From a virus, in IMG/VR virus record IMGVR_UViG_3300027816_003347, positions 1-55,415 of that record: a stretch of 55,415 nucleotides of DNA; one strand, given 5' to 3'. Of this stretch, positions 1 through 8,980 are shown one piece after another. The translations under genes were made by a program, and so were the position numbers. The notes under the pieces are model-generated. The model saw nothing but the letters and a program-made list of their open reading frames with translations, was not told the origin of the DNA and made no database searches. How positions within the stretch are numbered: position 1 is the first letter of the stretch; each line of letters begins with the position of its first letter.

Positions 1-2597
1 CATCAGGAGCTTCAAGAACATCAGGAACATCAGGAACAAATGGTTCATCAGGAACTAGTGGTACTTCTGGTACTGATGGAACATCAGGAGCTTCAAGAAC
101 ATCAGGAACTAGCGGTACATCAGGTACATCAGGTTCAAGTGGAACTTCAGGAACATCAGGTTCAGCAGGTTCGGCGGGTTCTTCAGCAACTTCAGGTACA
201 TCAGGAACTAGCGGAACAAGTGGTTCTTCAGGTTCAGCAGGTTCATCAGCGACTTCAGGTTCTTCAGGAACATCAGGTGCGTCAGGAACATCAGGTTCAG
301 CAGGTTCATCAGCGACTTCAGGTTCTTCAGGAACATCAGGAGCGTCAGGAACATCAGGTTCAGCAGGTTCTTCAGCAACTTCAGGAACATCTGGTACTTC
401 AGGAATAAGTGGTTCGTCAGGTTCGGCAGGTTCTTCAGCAACTTCAGGAACAAACGGTTCTTCAGGAACATCGGGAGTTGCGGGAACATCAGGAGCTTCA
501 AGAACATCAGGAACATCAGGAACAAACGGTTCGTCTGGTACAAGTGGTACATCAGGTGTTGATGGAACATCAGGAGCTTCAAGAACATCAGGAACTAGCG
601 GTACATCAGGTACAAGTGGTTCTTCAGGTTCAGCAGGTTCATCAGCAACTTCAGGTACAAGTGGAACATCAGGAGTATCAGGAGCATCGGGAACATCAGG
701 TTCAGCAGGTTCATCGGCAACTTCAGGTTCAACAGGAACAAGTGGTTCTTCAGGAGCATCAGGAAATGCTGGTACATCAGGAGCGTCAGCAACATCAGGT
801 TCAAGTGGAACATCGGGAACTTCAGGTTCATCAGGAGCGTCAGGAGCATCGGCAACATCAGGAACAAGTGGAACTTCAGGTACATCAGGTTCCGCAGGAG
901 CGTCAGGAGCATCGGCAACATCAGGAACATCAGGTACAAGTGGTACTTCAGGTTCAGCGGGTTCTTCAGCGACATCAGGAACAAATGGTTCTTCAGGAAC
1001 ATCAGGAGTCGCGGGAACATCAGGAGCTTCAAGAACATCAGGAACATCAGGAACAAACGGCTCATCTGGTACAAGTGGTACATCAGGTGTTGATGGAACA
1101 TCAGGAGCTTCAAGAACATCAGGAACTAGTGGTACATCAGGTACAAGTGGTTCATCAGGAGCGTCAGGAGCATCGGCAACATCAGGAACAAGTGGAACTT
1201 CAGGTACATCAGGTTCCGCAGGAGCGTCAGGAGCATCGGCAACATCAGGAACAAGTGGAACTTCAGGTACATCAGGTTCCGCAGGAGCGTCAGGAGCATC
1301 TCAAACTTCAGGAACAAGTGGAACTTCAGGTACGTCAGGAGCATCAGGAAACGCTGGAACATCAGGAGCATCTGCAACTTCAGGAACTAGCGGTACATCA
1401 GGAACATCAGGTTCAAGTGGTACTTCAGGTATATCAGGAGCTGCGGGAGCGTCAGGACAATCGGCAACATCAGGTACCTCAGGTACATCAGGAACTGCTG
1501 GTTCATCAGGAGCGTCAGGAGCATCAGCAACATCAGGTACTTCAGGTACAAGTGGTACGTCAGGAGCATCAGGAAACGCTGGAACATCAGGAGCATCTGC
1601 AACTTCAGGTTCATCAGGAACTTCAGGAACTGCAGGTTCATCAGGAGCGTCAGGAGCATCAGCAACTTCAGGTTCAAGCGGTACATCAGGAACTGCAGGT
1701 TCATCAGGAGCATCAAGAACTGCAGGTTCATCGGCAACTTCAGGTTCATCAGGAACTTCAGGAACTGCAGGTTCATCAGGAGCTGCGGGAGCTTCAGGAG
1801 CGTCAGCAACTTCAGGTACAAGTGGAACATCAGGTTCAGCGGGTTCATCAGGAAATGCGGGTACATCAGGGGCATCAAGAACTTCAGGAAGTTCAGGAAC
1901 TTCAGGAACTAGCGGTACTTCAGGTACAACAGGTTCTTCAGGATTAAGTGGTCCAAGTGGTACTTCAGGTATTAGCGGTGGTTCATTCACATGTAATAAC
2001 GTATCTGATTTGTATATCGTATACGCAGTGAATGGTTCACAAATACAATCATCTTGTTGTCTATTCATTAAAGGTTCGGATTCGTTTGTCCACAACTGCG
2101 CGGGTTACAGGTCAGGAGTTTCAGGTTCGGCAGGAGCACCATCATTCTCATGGACGGCAAATACAAACACAGGTATATTCAACAGTGGAACTTCATATCT
2201 TGGATACTCATTGAACGGAACTGAAATGTTCAGAATGACAAACAATGGTGGATATGGTGATTTCCACGCAACTGCGAACATTATTGGATATTCAACAACA
2301 CCATCAGATGAAAGATTAAAAGATAATGTTAAAACTCTTGAAAACAGTTTAGGTATTATTGAAAAATTAAGACCTGTGTCATATACTTGGAAAGATGTTA
2401 TGAGAAGAGGAAATGACTTTGGATTAATTGCTCAAGAAGTTGAAAAAATAATACCTGAAATCGTTACAAATACAACATTACTTCAAACAGGTGATGAGGA
2501 GTTATATAAAACAGTGTCATACGAAAGATTGGTACCATTCCTAATCCAATCAATTCAAGAATTGAACAATAAAATTAAAGAATTAGAAAAGAAATAA
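1..2597 (+). CDS. Collagen-like tail fibre with C-terminal peptidase S74 chaperone (5' partial)
   Basis: The gene enters from the left edge; its frame begins at base 3 and is open to the TAA at 2595-2597. About 660 residues are a Gly-X-Y collagen-like repeat dominated by Gly-Thr-Ser, Gly-Ser-Ser and Gly-Ala-Ser with almost no proline. The glycine is regularly replaced by Arg (ASRTSG) or Ala (SSATSG). From about base 1985 a globular region follows, then the motif SDERLKDNV (from 2304) and a C-terminal helix ending [12 protein letters not shown]. This is the intramolecular chaperone (peptidase S74) of phage fibres, which helps trimerise the fibre and then usually cuts itself off before the Ser of that motif. 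The protein is probably a trimeric distal fibre. The two long ORFs in other frames are shadows of the repeat. The Ser/Thr-rich repeat is a plausible O-glycosylation target for the neighbouring operon (inference). Confidence 0.92.
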   Translation, partial: SGASRTSGTSGTNGSSGTSGTSGTDGTSGASRTSGTSGTSGTSGSSGTSGTSGSAGSAGSSATSGTSGTSGTSGSSGSAGSSATSGSSGTSGASGTSGSAGSSATSGSSGTSGASGTSGSAGSSATSGTSGTSGISGSSGSAGSSATSGTNGSSGTSGVAGTSGASRTSGTSGTNGSSGTSGTSGVDGTSGASRTSGTSGTSGTSGSSGSAGSSATSGTSGTSGVSGASGTSGSAGSSATSGSTGTSGSSGASGNAGTSGASATSGSSGTSGTSGSSGASGASATSGTSGTSGTSGSAGASGASATSGTSGTSGTSGSAGSSATSGTNGSSGTSGVAGTSGASRTSGTSGTNGSSGTSGTSGVDGTSGASRTSGTSGTSGTSGSSGASGASATSGTSGTSGTSGSAGASGASATSGTSGTSGTSGSAGASGASQTSGTSGTSGTSGASGNAGTSGASATSGTSGTSGTSGSSGTSGISGAAGASGQSATSGTSGTSGTAGSSGASGASATSGTSGTSGTSGASGNAGTSGASATSGSSGTSGTAGSSGASGASATSGSSGTSGTAGSSGASRTAGSSATSGSSGTSGTAGSSGAAGASGASATSGTSGTSGSAGSSGNAGTSGASRTSGSSGTSGTSGTSGTTGSSGLSGPSGTSGISGGSFTCNNVSDLYIVYAVNGSQIQSSCCLFIKGSDSFVHNCAGYRSGVSGSAGAPSFSWTANTNTGIFNSGTSYLGYSLNGTEMFRMTNNGGYGDFHATANIIGYSTTPSDERLKDNVKTLENSLGIIEKLRPVSYTWKDVMRRGNDFGLIAQEVEKIIPEIVTNTTLLQTGDEELYKTVSYERLVPFLIQSIQELNNKIKELEKK
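3..1980 (+). repeat. Short tandem repeat tract encoding collagen-like Gly-X-Y
   Basis: Nearly 2 kb of imperfect 9-base-phased repeats built on tcaggaaca, tcaggttca and tcaggagca. Longer blocks are duplicated too: the stretch near 480-640 recurs almost unchanged near 1015-1160. The repetition explains the long open frames on the other strand and in other phases. Such a tract is prone to expansion and contraction by slippage or recombination, so fibre length may vary between isolates. Confidence 0.9.
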
Positions 2598-2598
2598 A

Positions 2599-2910
2599 AT
2601 GGCTATAAAAGTAACAACACAAATAGGAACCAGTGGTGGAATCACCACTGAAGCCTATGTAAGAATAGGTACTTATTTAATTGATAAATCCAACAATGCT
2701 GTTAGATTTGGGTTAGAAATTTATAACTCAGAAGTAGATAAAAACAATAAAGACAATATTGTGACAAATAAACAAATTGGTAATTATGTATATAAAAAGG
2801 TTAGTAGTTTTACTTCATTTGAAACTACTGATATCTTTTCAGCGGGGTATTCTGAATTAAGAACTCATTTGCAAAGTATTTACGGACCATCATCAACAGT
2901 TGATTGTTAA
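2599..2910 (+). CDS. Small putative virion protein downstream of the fibre
   Basis: A 103-residue protein starting one base after the fibre stop codon. The composition is polar with alternating beta-like stretches (IKVTTQIGTSGGITTEAYVRIG near the N-terminus, split here only as description); there is no signal peptide or membrane segment. I do not recognise the family. Tight spacing to the fibre gene and to the next gene indicates co-transcription, so a role as fibre-associated, adaptor or assembly protein is likely but not shown. The ATG at 2599 is preferred because it directly follows the upstream stop and no upstream in-frame start is needed. Confidence 0.7.
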   Translation: MAIKVTTQIGTSGGITTEAYVRIGTYLIDKSNNAVRFGLEIYNSEVDKNNKDNIVTNKQIGNYVYKKVSSFTSFETTDIFSAGYSELRTHLQSIYGPSSTVDC

Positions 2911-2916
2911 TAGAAT

Positions 2917-3531
2917 ATGGCAACACCACCAGGACCAGCATCACCCGGTAATCCTATTAGTTATGATAATATTAGGGCTGAGGTTAACTTTACGCCTAAT
3001 ATTGATATTGGATTGTATGATTTTGCAACATACATATATGATGATGGTTTTATTAATGACTATACATTTTATCCAGCATTTTATCCTTTACCATCAAGTC
3101 CTGCTGGAGGTGCAGTAACACAAAACGCATCTATATCAATGTTTTATGATATAGATTCTGAGAGTTATTATGACATTCAATTCCAATCAGGAACACCTAG
3201 TTGGGTATCAACTATTGATGTGACAATTAATGATGCAACTGTTTTGGCTAGCGGTTCAAATAGTGGACCAAACGCTGATACACAAACACAAATTAATGCA
3301 ATGATTCGAGGGGGGACCGCTGGTAACCAACCCCATTGGTATCAAATAGATTTACAGGTTAATTTAAATGCTGGTGCACCACCATTTACACCAGCGGTAA
3401 ATGTTGATTATGACACTGGTGCTGGTTTCACCGCTTTTCCTGGTTCACCAACTACATTTCCGGGTCTATTAACTACCGGAGCAATTATTAATGTTGCAAA
3501 TGGTGGGACTGTTTACATTAGAGTTTCATAA
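2917..3531 (+). CDS. Putative virion protein, beta-rich
   Basis: A 204-residue protein beginning MATPPGPASPGNP, a flexible Pro-rich start, followed by beta-rich sequence with many Asn, Thr, Asp and Gly residues. It has no membrane segment and no recognised enzymatic motif. It lies 6 bases after the preceding small gene and is the last gene of the plus-strand fibre cluster before the hydroxylase. Low Lys and Cys content and the setting suggest a structural or fibre-tip protein; the family is unknown to me. Confidence 0.7.
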   Translation: MATPPGPASPGNPISYDNIRAEVNFTPNIDIGLYDFATYIYDDGFINDYTFYPAFYPLPSSPAGGAVTQNASISMFYDIDSESYYDIQFQSGTPSWVSTIDVTINDATVLASGSNSGPNADTQTQINAMIRGGTAGNQPHWYQIDLQVNLNAGAPPFTPAVNVDYDTGAGFTAFPGSPTTFPGLLTTGAIINVANGGTVYIRVS

Positions 3532-3580
3532 TTTTAATTTGCAAGTTTACTTAATAGATTTTATTTAATATACTTTATTT

Positions 3581-4180
3581 ATGTCAAGTAAAATACCGAT
3601 ATTTCCATACCCACCAACAATTGATATAGGTAAGCACGCAAATGTTGATGACCAATTTTCACAACCTGAAATTGATGAATTAATTAATATAATTAATTCT
3701 TTAGAGTATGAAGAAGGAAGAATTGTAAATGAAAATTTTGTTGGTGAGGTTAACAAAGATGTTAGAAAAAGTAATGTTAAATGGATATACCCAACAAATG
3801 AAACTATGTGGTTATTTACCAAATTAATGAAAATCATCCAATCAGTTAATGGTCAACTTTGGAATTTTGAATTAATTATGGCGAGAGAACCTATTCAATA
3901 CACTGAATATGAAGACGATGGTGAATATGGTTGGCACATAGATACAGGACATGGTCCTAGTGCTCAAAGAAAAGTGTCTATGTCGGTACTGTTAACAAAT
4001 CCTGACGAATATGAAGGTGGTGATTTGGAACTATGGCCTGGTGGTGAGATTAAAACAGTGGAAAGAAAACAATATAGTATGACAATATTCCCAAGTTGTA
4101 TTATGCATAGGGTTACACCCGTAACAAAAGGTATTAGAAAAAGTTTGGTATTTTGGGTAGGTGGAACACCTTACAGATAA
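3581..4180 (+). CDS. 2OG-Fe(II) oxygenase, prolyl-4-hydroxylase/PKHD-like
   Basis: A 199-residue single-domain 2-oxoglutarate- and iron-dependent dioxygenase. The iron-binding triad is visible: H119 and D121 in GWHIDTGHG and H176 in CIMHRV. R186 in GIRKSLVFWVGG is the usual 2-oxoglutarate carboxylate ligand. The RKSNVKWI stretch near residue 62 and the overall order match PKHD/P4Hc-type hydroxylases common in T4-like phages. The expected reaction is hydroxylation of a protein side chain, usually proline, although the substrate cannot be read from sequence. It sits between a collagen-like fibre gene and a glycosylation operon, and the window also has a GT60-type transferase at 27775. Its 3' end overlaps the convergent minus-strand operon by 10 bases. 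Confidence 0.88.
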   Translation: MSSKIPIFPYPPTIDIGKHANVDDQFSQPEIDELINIINSLEYEEGRIVNENFVGEVNKDVRKSNVKWIYPTNETMWLFTKLMKIIQSVNGQLWNFELIMAREPIQYTEYEDDGEYGWHIDTGHGPSAQRKVSMSVLLTNPDEYEGGDLELWPGGEIKTVERKQYSMTIFPSCIMHRVTPVTKGIRKSLVFWVGGTPYR

Positions 4181-4551
4181 TCACTGTAAGATTTTTCTTC
4201 AATAAATCCTGAAGAAAACTTCAAATTAATTTCTTTTTTAATTTTAGCACGAACATCATTAGTATAGTAAACTGAACGAGCAAGACTAACAAATTCTTCA
4301 TCAAATTCTTTTTGTCTTTCTTTGTCCCTAATATCATCTTCAATAACCCAAAGGTCTTTATTAACTGACAATAATTCTAAATACTCAGGTGATAAAGTTG
4401 AAATACCCAAATCATTTTCAACCACAGATAAAAGATACTCATACTCTTTTATGATGTTATCTAATTTATTTGGGTCGGTAATATTTTCCTTTTTAATTTG
4501 AAGAATTGTTAATTTGTCAACAATTTCTCCATGTGATACTTCTATATTCAT
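4171..4551 (-). CDS. DUF6165-like protein, last gene of glycosylation operon
   Basis: A 126-residue protein starting MNIEVSHGEIVDKLTILQIK. This start is characteristic of a small family found next to glycosyltransferases in bacteria and phages; I believe it is DUF6165, recognised from memory. It looks all-alpha with charged helices and no membrane segment. Its biochemical role is unknown. It overlaps the upstream GT gene by 4 bases (ATGA type) and is the promoter-distal gene of the minus-strand operon. An accessory or regulatory role in glycan transfer is only suggested by context. Confidence 0.7.
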   Translation of the reverse strand: MNIEVSHGEIVDKLTILQIKKENITDPNKLDNIIKEYEYLLSVVENDLGISTLSPEYLELLSVNKDLWVIEDDIRDKERQKEFDEEFVSLARSVYYTNDVRAKIKKEINLKFSSGFIEEKSYSDYL

Positions 4552-6653
4552 AATAAATTTTGTATTTGTGATATAACCATATCTGCGGTTATAGATTTAT
4601 GACATTCAAATTGTCTTTCAGTATCTTTATGTTCAGGACACCAATTCCAATCTCCTTTATTAAATAAGAACATGGGATTATTCCAACAACCATTACATAC
4701 TGACATATTTATAATCCTTGTACAATTTGAAGTAAATTCATGGTCAGGTTCTGTAAAATTAGAAATCATCACAACGTGTTTACCTAAAGCCCAACTTAAC
4801 CAAGATAATCCACTTGAAAGACCGACAACAAATTGACTGTGATAAATTACATTCATTGTATTATCAATTGAGTCATCTTCTAATGAATCGGCACCTTCGT
4901 ATTTATCACCATTTTGTGAGATATTAATTACTTTATATCCTAATGATTTAAAATGTCTAATTAAATCAACCCATCCTGTTGGATTGTTCCAATATTTACA
5001 ACCAGCGGTTGAGTTGGTTGCAATACAAATATACTTTTCAGGGTAAGGTTTTTCTTTTGGTATAAAATCAATATTTGTTTTAATTTCTTTAAATTCTAAC
5101 CCAAGAATATTACTAGCGGTTTGTTGTAATGGTATTGTATTAGGTAATGTAGGTTCTAAATCACGATTATAAAACCAACCCAACTTATACATTGCGTATA
5201 TGTTTTTAACTTCAATACCTGGCGTAACAAACTCAATTTCAGGGTATGATTTTTCAAATAAAAAATTCTTGAAAGTTGAACAAATCACATGACATTTATG
5301 TTTTTTTCTAAACTCATCAACATATGGTACCCAAGCAATTGAATCACCTAACGAACTTGAATCAATTGCAATATAAACTCTCATACCTTCAAAAGGAAAC
5401 TTACGGTTAAGTATTGTTCCTGATGAATTAGAAACTCTGATTCTCCAATCTTTATGAAATTTCTTATTTGATTTTGTCCACATATTACTTCTTATTTTTG
5501 AAGTATATGTTAGTGTGTTATCATCTTCAAAAAAATCTACGGTATATTCATCGTCAAGATTACTTTGAACATCAACAGTTGGACCATCAACAAAATGTAC
5601 ATTTATTGCCAATTTTTCATTTAACATTGGTTTTAAATCTTTTGTTTCGTTAAACGCTTTAATAAATAAATTTTTGGTAATATCAGAAGTATATTCTTTT
5701 TGTATTTTAAGAACATCACCATACATGTTTAACAATCTTGTACAAACTGTTGACCAATCATAATATTTTCTATCAATTTCGGTATTAATCATATAATGAG
5801 CATAGTTCTCAATAACTTCCAATATACCTTTTTTAACTGATTCAGTTGACCTTTCTACTTTATACAAACCTTCAATTTTGTGGTTACCATCATATGTCCC
5901 AACAACAGGTACTCTACATGAAATTGATTCCAATAATGTTAAATTTGGGTGACCAGCTTCCAATTCTGATGGGTGAAGGAATATTGAATGCTCTTCAATT
6001 ATTTTTAATAATTCTTCTTCACTTGGATTGTGAGAAATTATGTTTAATTTACCGTACTCCAATAAATCAGGATTTGCGTTGAAAAAATTCATATTGTTAG
6101 GAGGACCAACAATTGTAATATCCATGTTTAATTCTTTAGCGGCTTCAATAGCGTATCTAAATCCTTTTCTATCTATGGTTTGGTCATCAGCATAACCATT
6201 ATTTGCTATACATAATAATTTGTGTTTAAAATCTTCCTTATAAGGTAAATCAAAAAACTTGGTATCAACACCATGTGTTAAATAAAATAACTTATCAGTT
6301 TCCTCAAAGTAATCAACTAAAAATTCTGCATGTGTAAAGGATACTATTGAACCTTTAATGGCTTCTAAATTTTGTTTATATGTATGAGAATCTTTACCAT
6401 GTCTAACAACATGATGGTCATGTAATGAAAAGATGTATGGTATACCTCTTTTTTGAGCTTCAATACCTAAATTGGCAACGTGTAAATGAATGATATCTGT
6501 ATTATTTACATCAACATCATTTAAGTATTTAATATCACATACGTGACCCATTTCTTCAAATTGAAGTTTATAGTTCCATATTACTTTTTCAATTGCTCCC
6601 CAACCATTTGGAGGTATTGATATAAGACCTGGTGTTACTTGTGTTATTTTCAT
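4548..6653 (-). CDS. GT4 glycosyltransferase fused to TibC/Aah-type protein O-heptosyltransferase
   Basis: A 701-residue bifunctional protein. Residues 1 to about 310 are a GT-B, GT4-like transferase: start MKITQVTPGLISIPPNGWGA, IHLHVANLG, and SELEAGHPNLTLLESISC as the donor-binding E-x7-E region. Residues about 345-425 are a beta-rich accessory module found in several neighbours. Residues about 430-701 match the catalytic half of TibC/Aah autotransporter heptosyltransferases: SSGLSWLSWALGKHVVMIS, then a four-Cys cluster C653, C656, C672, C684. In the TibC family these cysteines form an iron-binding finger used in oligomerisation. The expected role is transfer of a sugar, probably heptose from ADP-heptose, to protein Ser/Thr. 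Fusion with a GT4 domain suggests initiation and extension by one polypeptide. It overlaps both neighbours by 4 bases. Confidence 0.82.
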   Translation of the reverse strand: MKITQVTPGLISIPPNGWGAIEKVIWNYKLQFEEMGHVCDIKYLNDVDVNNTDIIHLHVANLGIEAQKRGIPYIFSLHDHHVVRHGKDSHTYKQNLEAIKGSIVSFTHAEFLVDYFEETDKLFYLTHGVDTKFFDLPYKEDFKHKLLCIANNGYADDQTIDRKGFRYAIEAAKELNMDITIVGPPNNMNFFNANPDLLEYGKLNIISHNPSEEELLKIIEEHSIFLHPSELEAGHPNLTLLESISCRVPVVGTYDGNHKIEGLYKVERSTESVKKGILEVIENYAHYMINTEIDRKYYDWSTVCTRLLNMYGDVLKIQKEYTSDITKNLFIKAFNETKDLKPMLNEKLAINVHFVDGPTVDVQSNLDDEYTVDFFEDDNTLTYTSKIRSNMWTKSNKKFHKDWRIRVSNSSGTILNRKFPFEGMRVYIAIDSSSLGDSIAWVPYVDEFRKKHKCHVICSTFKNFLFEKSYPEIEFVTPGIEVKNIYAMYKLGWFYNRDLEPTLPNTIPLQQTASNILGLEFKEIKTNIDFIPKEKPYPEKYICIATNSTAGCKYWNNPTGWVDLIRHFKSLGYKVINISQNGDKYEGADSLEDDSIDNTMNVIYHSQFVVGLSSGLSWLSWALGKHVVMISNFTEPDHEFTSNCTRIINMSVCNGCWNNPMFLFNKGDWNWCPEHKDTERQFECHKSITADMVISQIQNLL

Positions 6654-7648
6654 ATTGTTTTAATAAATTCGCTAAATGATTTTAATATTTGGTTATATTC
6701 TTTTATGTGAAAATCATTATCAAATAAAAAATTTGGGTCAACAAACCCAAAATTATCAGTATAATCTTTTTTCCAATTAAAATATAGAAAATTTTCATTA
6801 GAAAAAAACTCATCAAATGAATCAACACAATATTTTCTTTCATTATTTGTTCCTTTAATTAATTGACGTTCTTTTTCTTCATCAATTAAACCATTTTTAA
6901 TTGGTGGGTTTGGGGACATAACAATCACTTTATTATTTGGATGTTTGGAAATAAAAGTCTGTAGAAATTCTTTATATTTAAATAATAACTTATTTGTTAA
7001 ATGAGAAATTGAAGTATTTTTTTCTTGAGATGATTTAGGTAGACCATATCTAGTATCTATTTCACCTAAATAAAAGGCTATAATATCGCCATCTTCTATG
7101 GGTAATAAATCAATAAATGATTTATTATCTTTATTTAAAAATCTATGTAAACTTAGTGAGGGGTGACTATACCTTATGGGTAAATAATCATGTATTGGTT
7201 CAGGGGTGTACTCATCATTACCAAAAGTTCCCCACACATTTGAATCACCAATAATCCATAATCGTTTATAATTCATTGGATATTGTTGTGATATGTTTCT
7301 TAATGGTAGATAGTTCTTATAAAAGAAAAACTTTTTTTCAAAAACTAAATAATCTTCTATATAACATCTTAAATGTACCCCACCTTTAAAACCCAATCTA
7401 TTATGTTTCCCAAAATGACTACCAATCGTAAAATTAACAAAATAATTTGGACCATCAATACAATTTACATTAATAATTTCGGGTGAGTATGGTATATCAA
7501 AATACGGGTCTGATATCTTTACAGATATTGTTTGTTGTTGGTCATTTAACCCTAATGTTGTAAAATTAATTTTTAAAATTGCATTATTTATAGCAGTTTC
7601 AACATCAATATTATTAATATTGATTAATATTTTTTCTTGTTTTAACAT
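6650..7648 (-). CDS. SGNH/GDSL-like hydrolase with N-terminal accessory module
   Basis: A 332-residue protein. The C-terminal part, from about residue 125, has an SGNH-hydrolase pattern: GDSNVWG with S136 as the candidate nucleophile, LGEIDTRYG near 194-202, and DFHI (D312, H314) near the end as the Asp-His pair. Residues about 57-112 (starting NVNCIDGPNYFV) resemble the beta-rich module seen in the TibC-like proteins of the operon. Such enzymes act as esterases, O-acetyl transferases or deacetylases on carbohydrates; which one cannot be told here. It overlaps the GT4-TibC fusion gene by 4 bases and the methyltransferase gene by 7, so it is presumably a glycan-modifying step. Confidence 0.75.
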   Translation of the reverse strand: MLKQEKILININNIDVETAINNAILKINFTTLGLNDQQQTISVKISDPYFDIPYSPEIINVNCIDGPNYFVNFTIGSHFGKHNRLGFKGGVHLRCYIEDYLVFEKKFFFYKNYLPLRNISQQYPMNYKRLWIIGDSNVWGTFGNDEYTPEPIHDYLPIRYSHPSLSLHRFLNKDNKSFIDLLPIEDGDIIAFYLGEIDTRYGLPKSSQEKNTSISHLTNKLLFKYKEFLQTFISKHPNNKVIVMSPNPPIKNGLIDEEKERQLIKGTNNERKYCVDSFDEFFSNENFLYFNWKKDYTDNFGFVDPNFLFDNDFHIKEYNQILKSFSEFIKTI

Positions 7649-8214
7649 TTAATAAAACTCCCCCAAAGGACTTGTTTAAATTCATTATAAAGATATGGTC
7701 TTAATTTTAATTCGGGAAGATATCTTTCTAAATTTTTATAATGAGATTCGGAAATTGTTGGCCAATCTAATTCGGTTTTTATTTTTTCGTACTCTTCGGG
7801 TGTTTCTTCATAGTCATGTAACATAACAACATCACCCGTTTTAAGATACCTTGAGAATAATTTAAATTCAGTTTCTTTATCACCACCATCACATAATAAT
7901 AATGTTTTTTTTGGTTGACTAATTAATGATTTTATTTCACCAATCACGTCAACATCAAAACAATCGGCAACTCTTAAGGTGGTATCTTTAATATTATTAA
8001 CTTGTAAATAATCAGGATTATTATCGTATGATATTATTTTACATGAATCAGATTTATTTTCTGATAACCAATATGTAAAAGCACCTGTAAAAGTACCAAT
8101 CTCAATAATTTGTTCAAAGTCTTTTAATATTATTGAAAAGGCTTTAGGTATGTGTTTTGTTTGAGCGGTTCTAAATTGTTGGTCACCAATTGTAACCCAT
8201 AAAAAGTTTTCCAT
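7642..8214 (-). CDS. Class I SAM-dependent methyltransferase
   Basis: A 190-residue Rossmann-fold methyltransferase. Motif I is IIEIGTFTGAFTYWLSE (about residues 36-52), followed by IISYDNNP, the acidic loop binding the SAM ribose. KTLLLCDGGDKE and VVMLHDYEE are the later strands. The pattern resembles CmcI/macrocin-type O-methyltransferases acting on small molecules or sugars. The expected role is O-methylation of a sugar in the phage glycan. It sits between the SGNH gene and a GT-A transferase. It is distinct from the FkbM-type methyltransferases in the same operon. Confidence 0.78.
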   Translation of the reverse strand: MENFLWVTIGDQQFRTAQTKHIPKAFSIILKDFEQIIEIGTFTGAFTYWLSENKSDSCKIISYDNNPDYLQVNNIKDTTLRVADCFDVDVIGEIKSLISQPKKTLLLCDGGDKETEFKLFSRYLKTGDVVMLHDYEETPEEYEKIKTELDWPTISESHYKNLERYLPELKLRPYLYNEFKQVLWGSFIKC

Positions 8215-8215
8215 T

Positions 8216-8980
8216 TTATCTTTCTGAATTGTTTAAGTTGTATGATGAATTATGAATACCTATATGATAACAAATTCTTTCCAAATGTAAAAATGATTTG
8301 TATTTTTTTGCAAACCTTAATGCGAATTCTAATTCAAATGAATCCATATTTCCATTAAAATTATCAATAGTTTTTAATTTTTTAATATCATGTATTGCTG
8401 GTCTAAATCCAAAGTATGGCCAATTGATTACTTTAACCCAATCACCTTCAGGTAAGTATTTCATTTCAACCTCATCTAAAAATAATGGTTCATTTAATTC
8501 GTGTTTTTCAGAATAATACCATTCCCAAAAATCACCAATTATTCTTGGTGTAAATAATTCTGGTGGGAATATCTTTTTTTCCCATGAATAGCCAACTAAT
8601 GCAATATCGTCATTATTACTTAATAAATTAATACCATCTAATAATCTAAAATTTTGTTGAAATAACCAATCATCCTCTAAATGAAACACATAATCAAAAT
8701 TAAATTTTTCATTGTTTGTTTTCCAAACTTTCATAATCTCCAAATGTCTTTTTCTGGTATTAAAATCTGAAGGTTGAAATGTTATTGATGTTAACATCAC
8801 CTTTGGAAATAATTTCTTTAATAAAAGAAACATTTCTTTCCTTTCAAAATCTGAAGATGAATCATCATAATGAAAGATGTGTGATATCAAATCACGGTCA
8901 ACACAATTATTATAGAAAGAATTTATTGTTCTTTCAAACAATGAAAATCTTTTACACGTTGTAATGGTTAATGATATCAT
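8216..8980 (-). CDS. GT-A glycosyltransferase (GT2-like)
   Basis: A 254-residue GT-A fold transferase. The start MISLTITTCKRFSLFERTI is the nucleotide-binding beginning typical of GT2-like enzymes. HLEDDWLF near residues 99-106 supplies the DxD-type metal motif. There is no membrane segment. The tail (SFLHLERICYHIGIHNSSYN) is typical of phage and bacterial variants of this group. Donor and acceptor are unknown. It overlaps the larger GT2 gene by 4 bases and is one base from the methyltransferase, so it is co-translated within the operon. Confidence 0.8.
   Translation of the reverse strand: MISLTITTCKRFSLFERTINSFYNNCVDRDLISHIFHYDDSSSDFERKEMFLLLKKLFPKVMLTSITFQPSDFNTRKRHLEIMKVWKTNNEKFNFDYVFHLEDDWLFQQNFRLLDGINLLSNNDDIALVGYSWEKKIFPPELFTPRIIGDFWEWYYSEKHELNEPLFLDEVEMKYLPEGDWVKVINWPYFGFRPAIHDIKKLKTIDNFNGNMDSFELEFALRFAKKYKSFLHLERICYHIGIHNSSYNLNNSER

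Noticed and set aside
40-2095. Long ORFs in other frames and on the minus strand (Gln/Val/His-rich, Leu/Met-rich and Pro/Glu/Val-rich proteins)
   Set aside because: They are phase shadows of the collagen-like repeat; the frame starting at base 3 gives Gly-X-Y followed by the S74 domain and is the only sensible protein.
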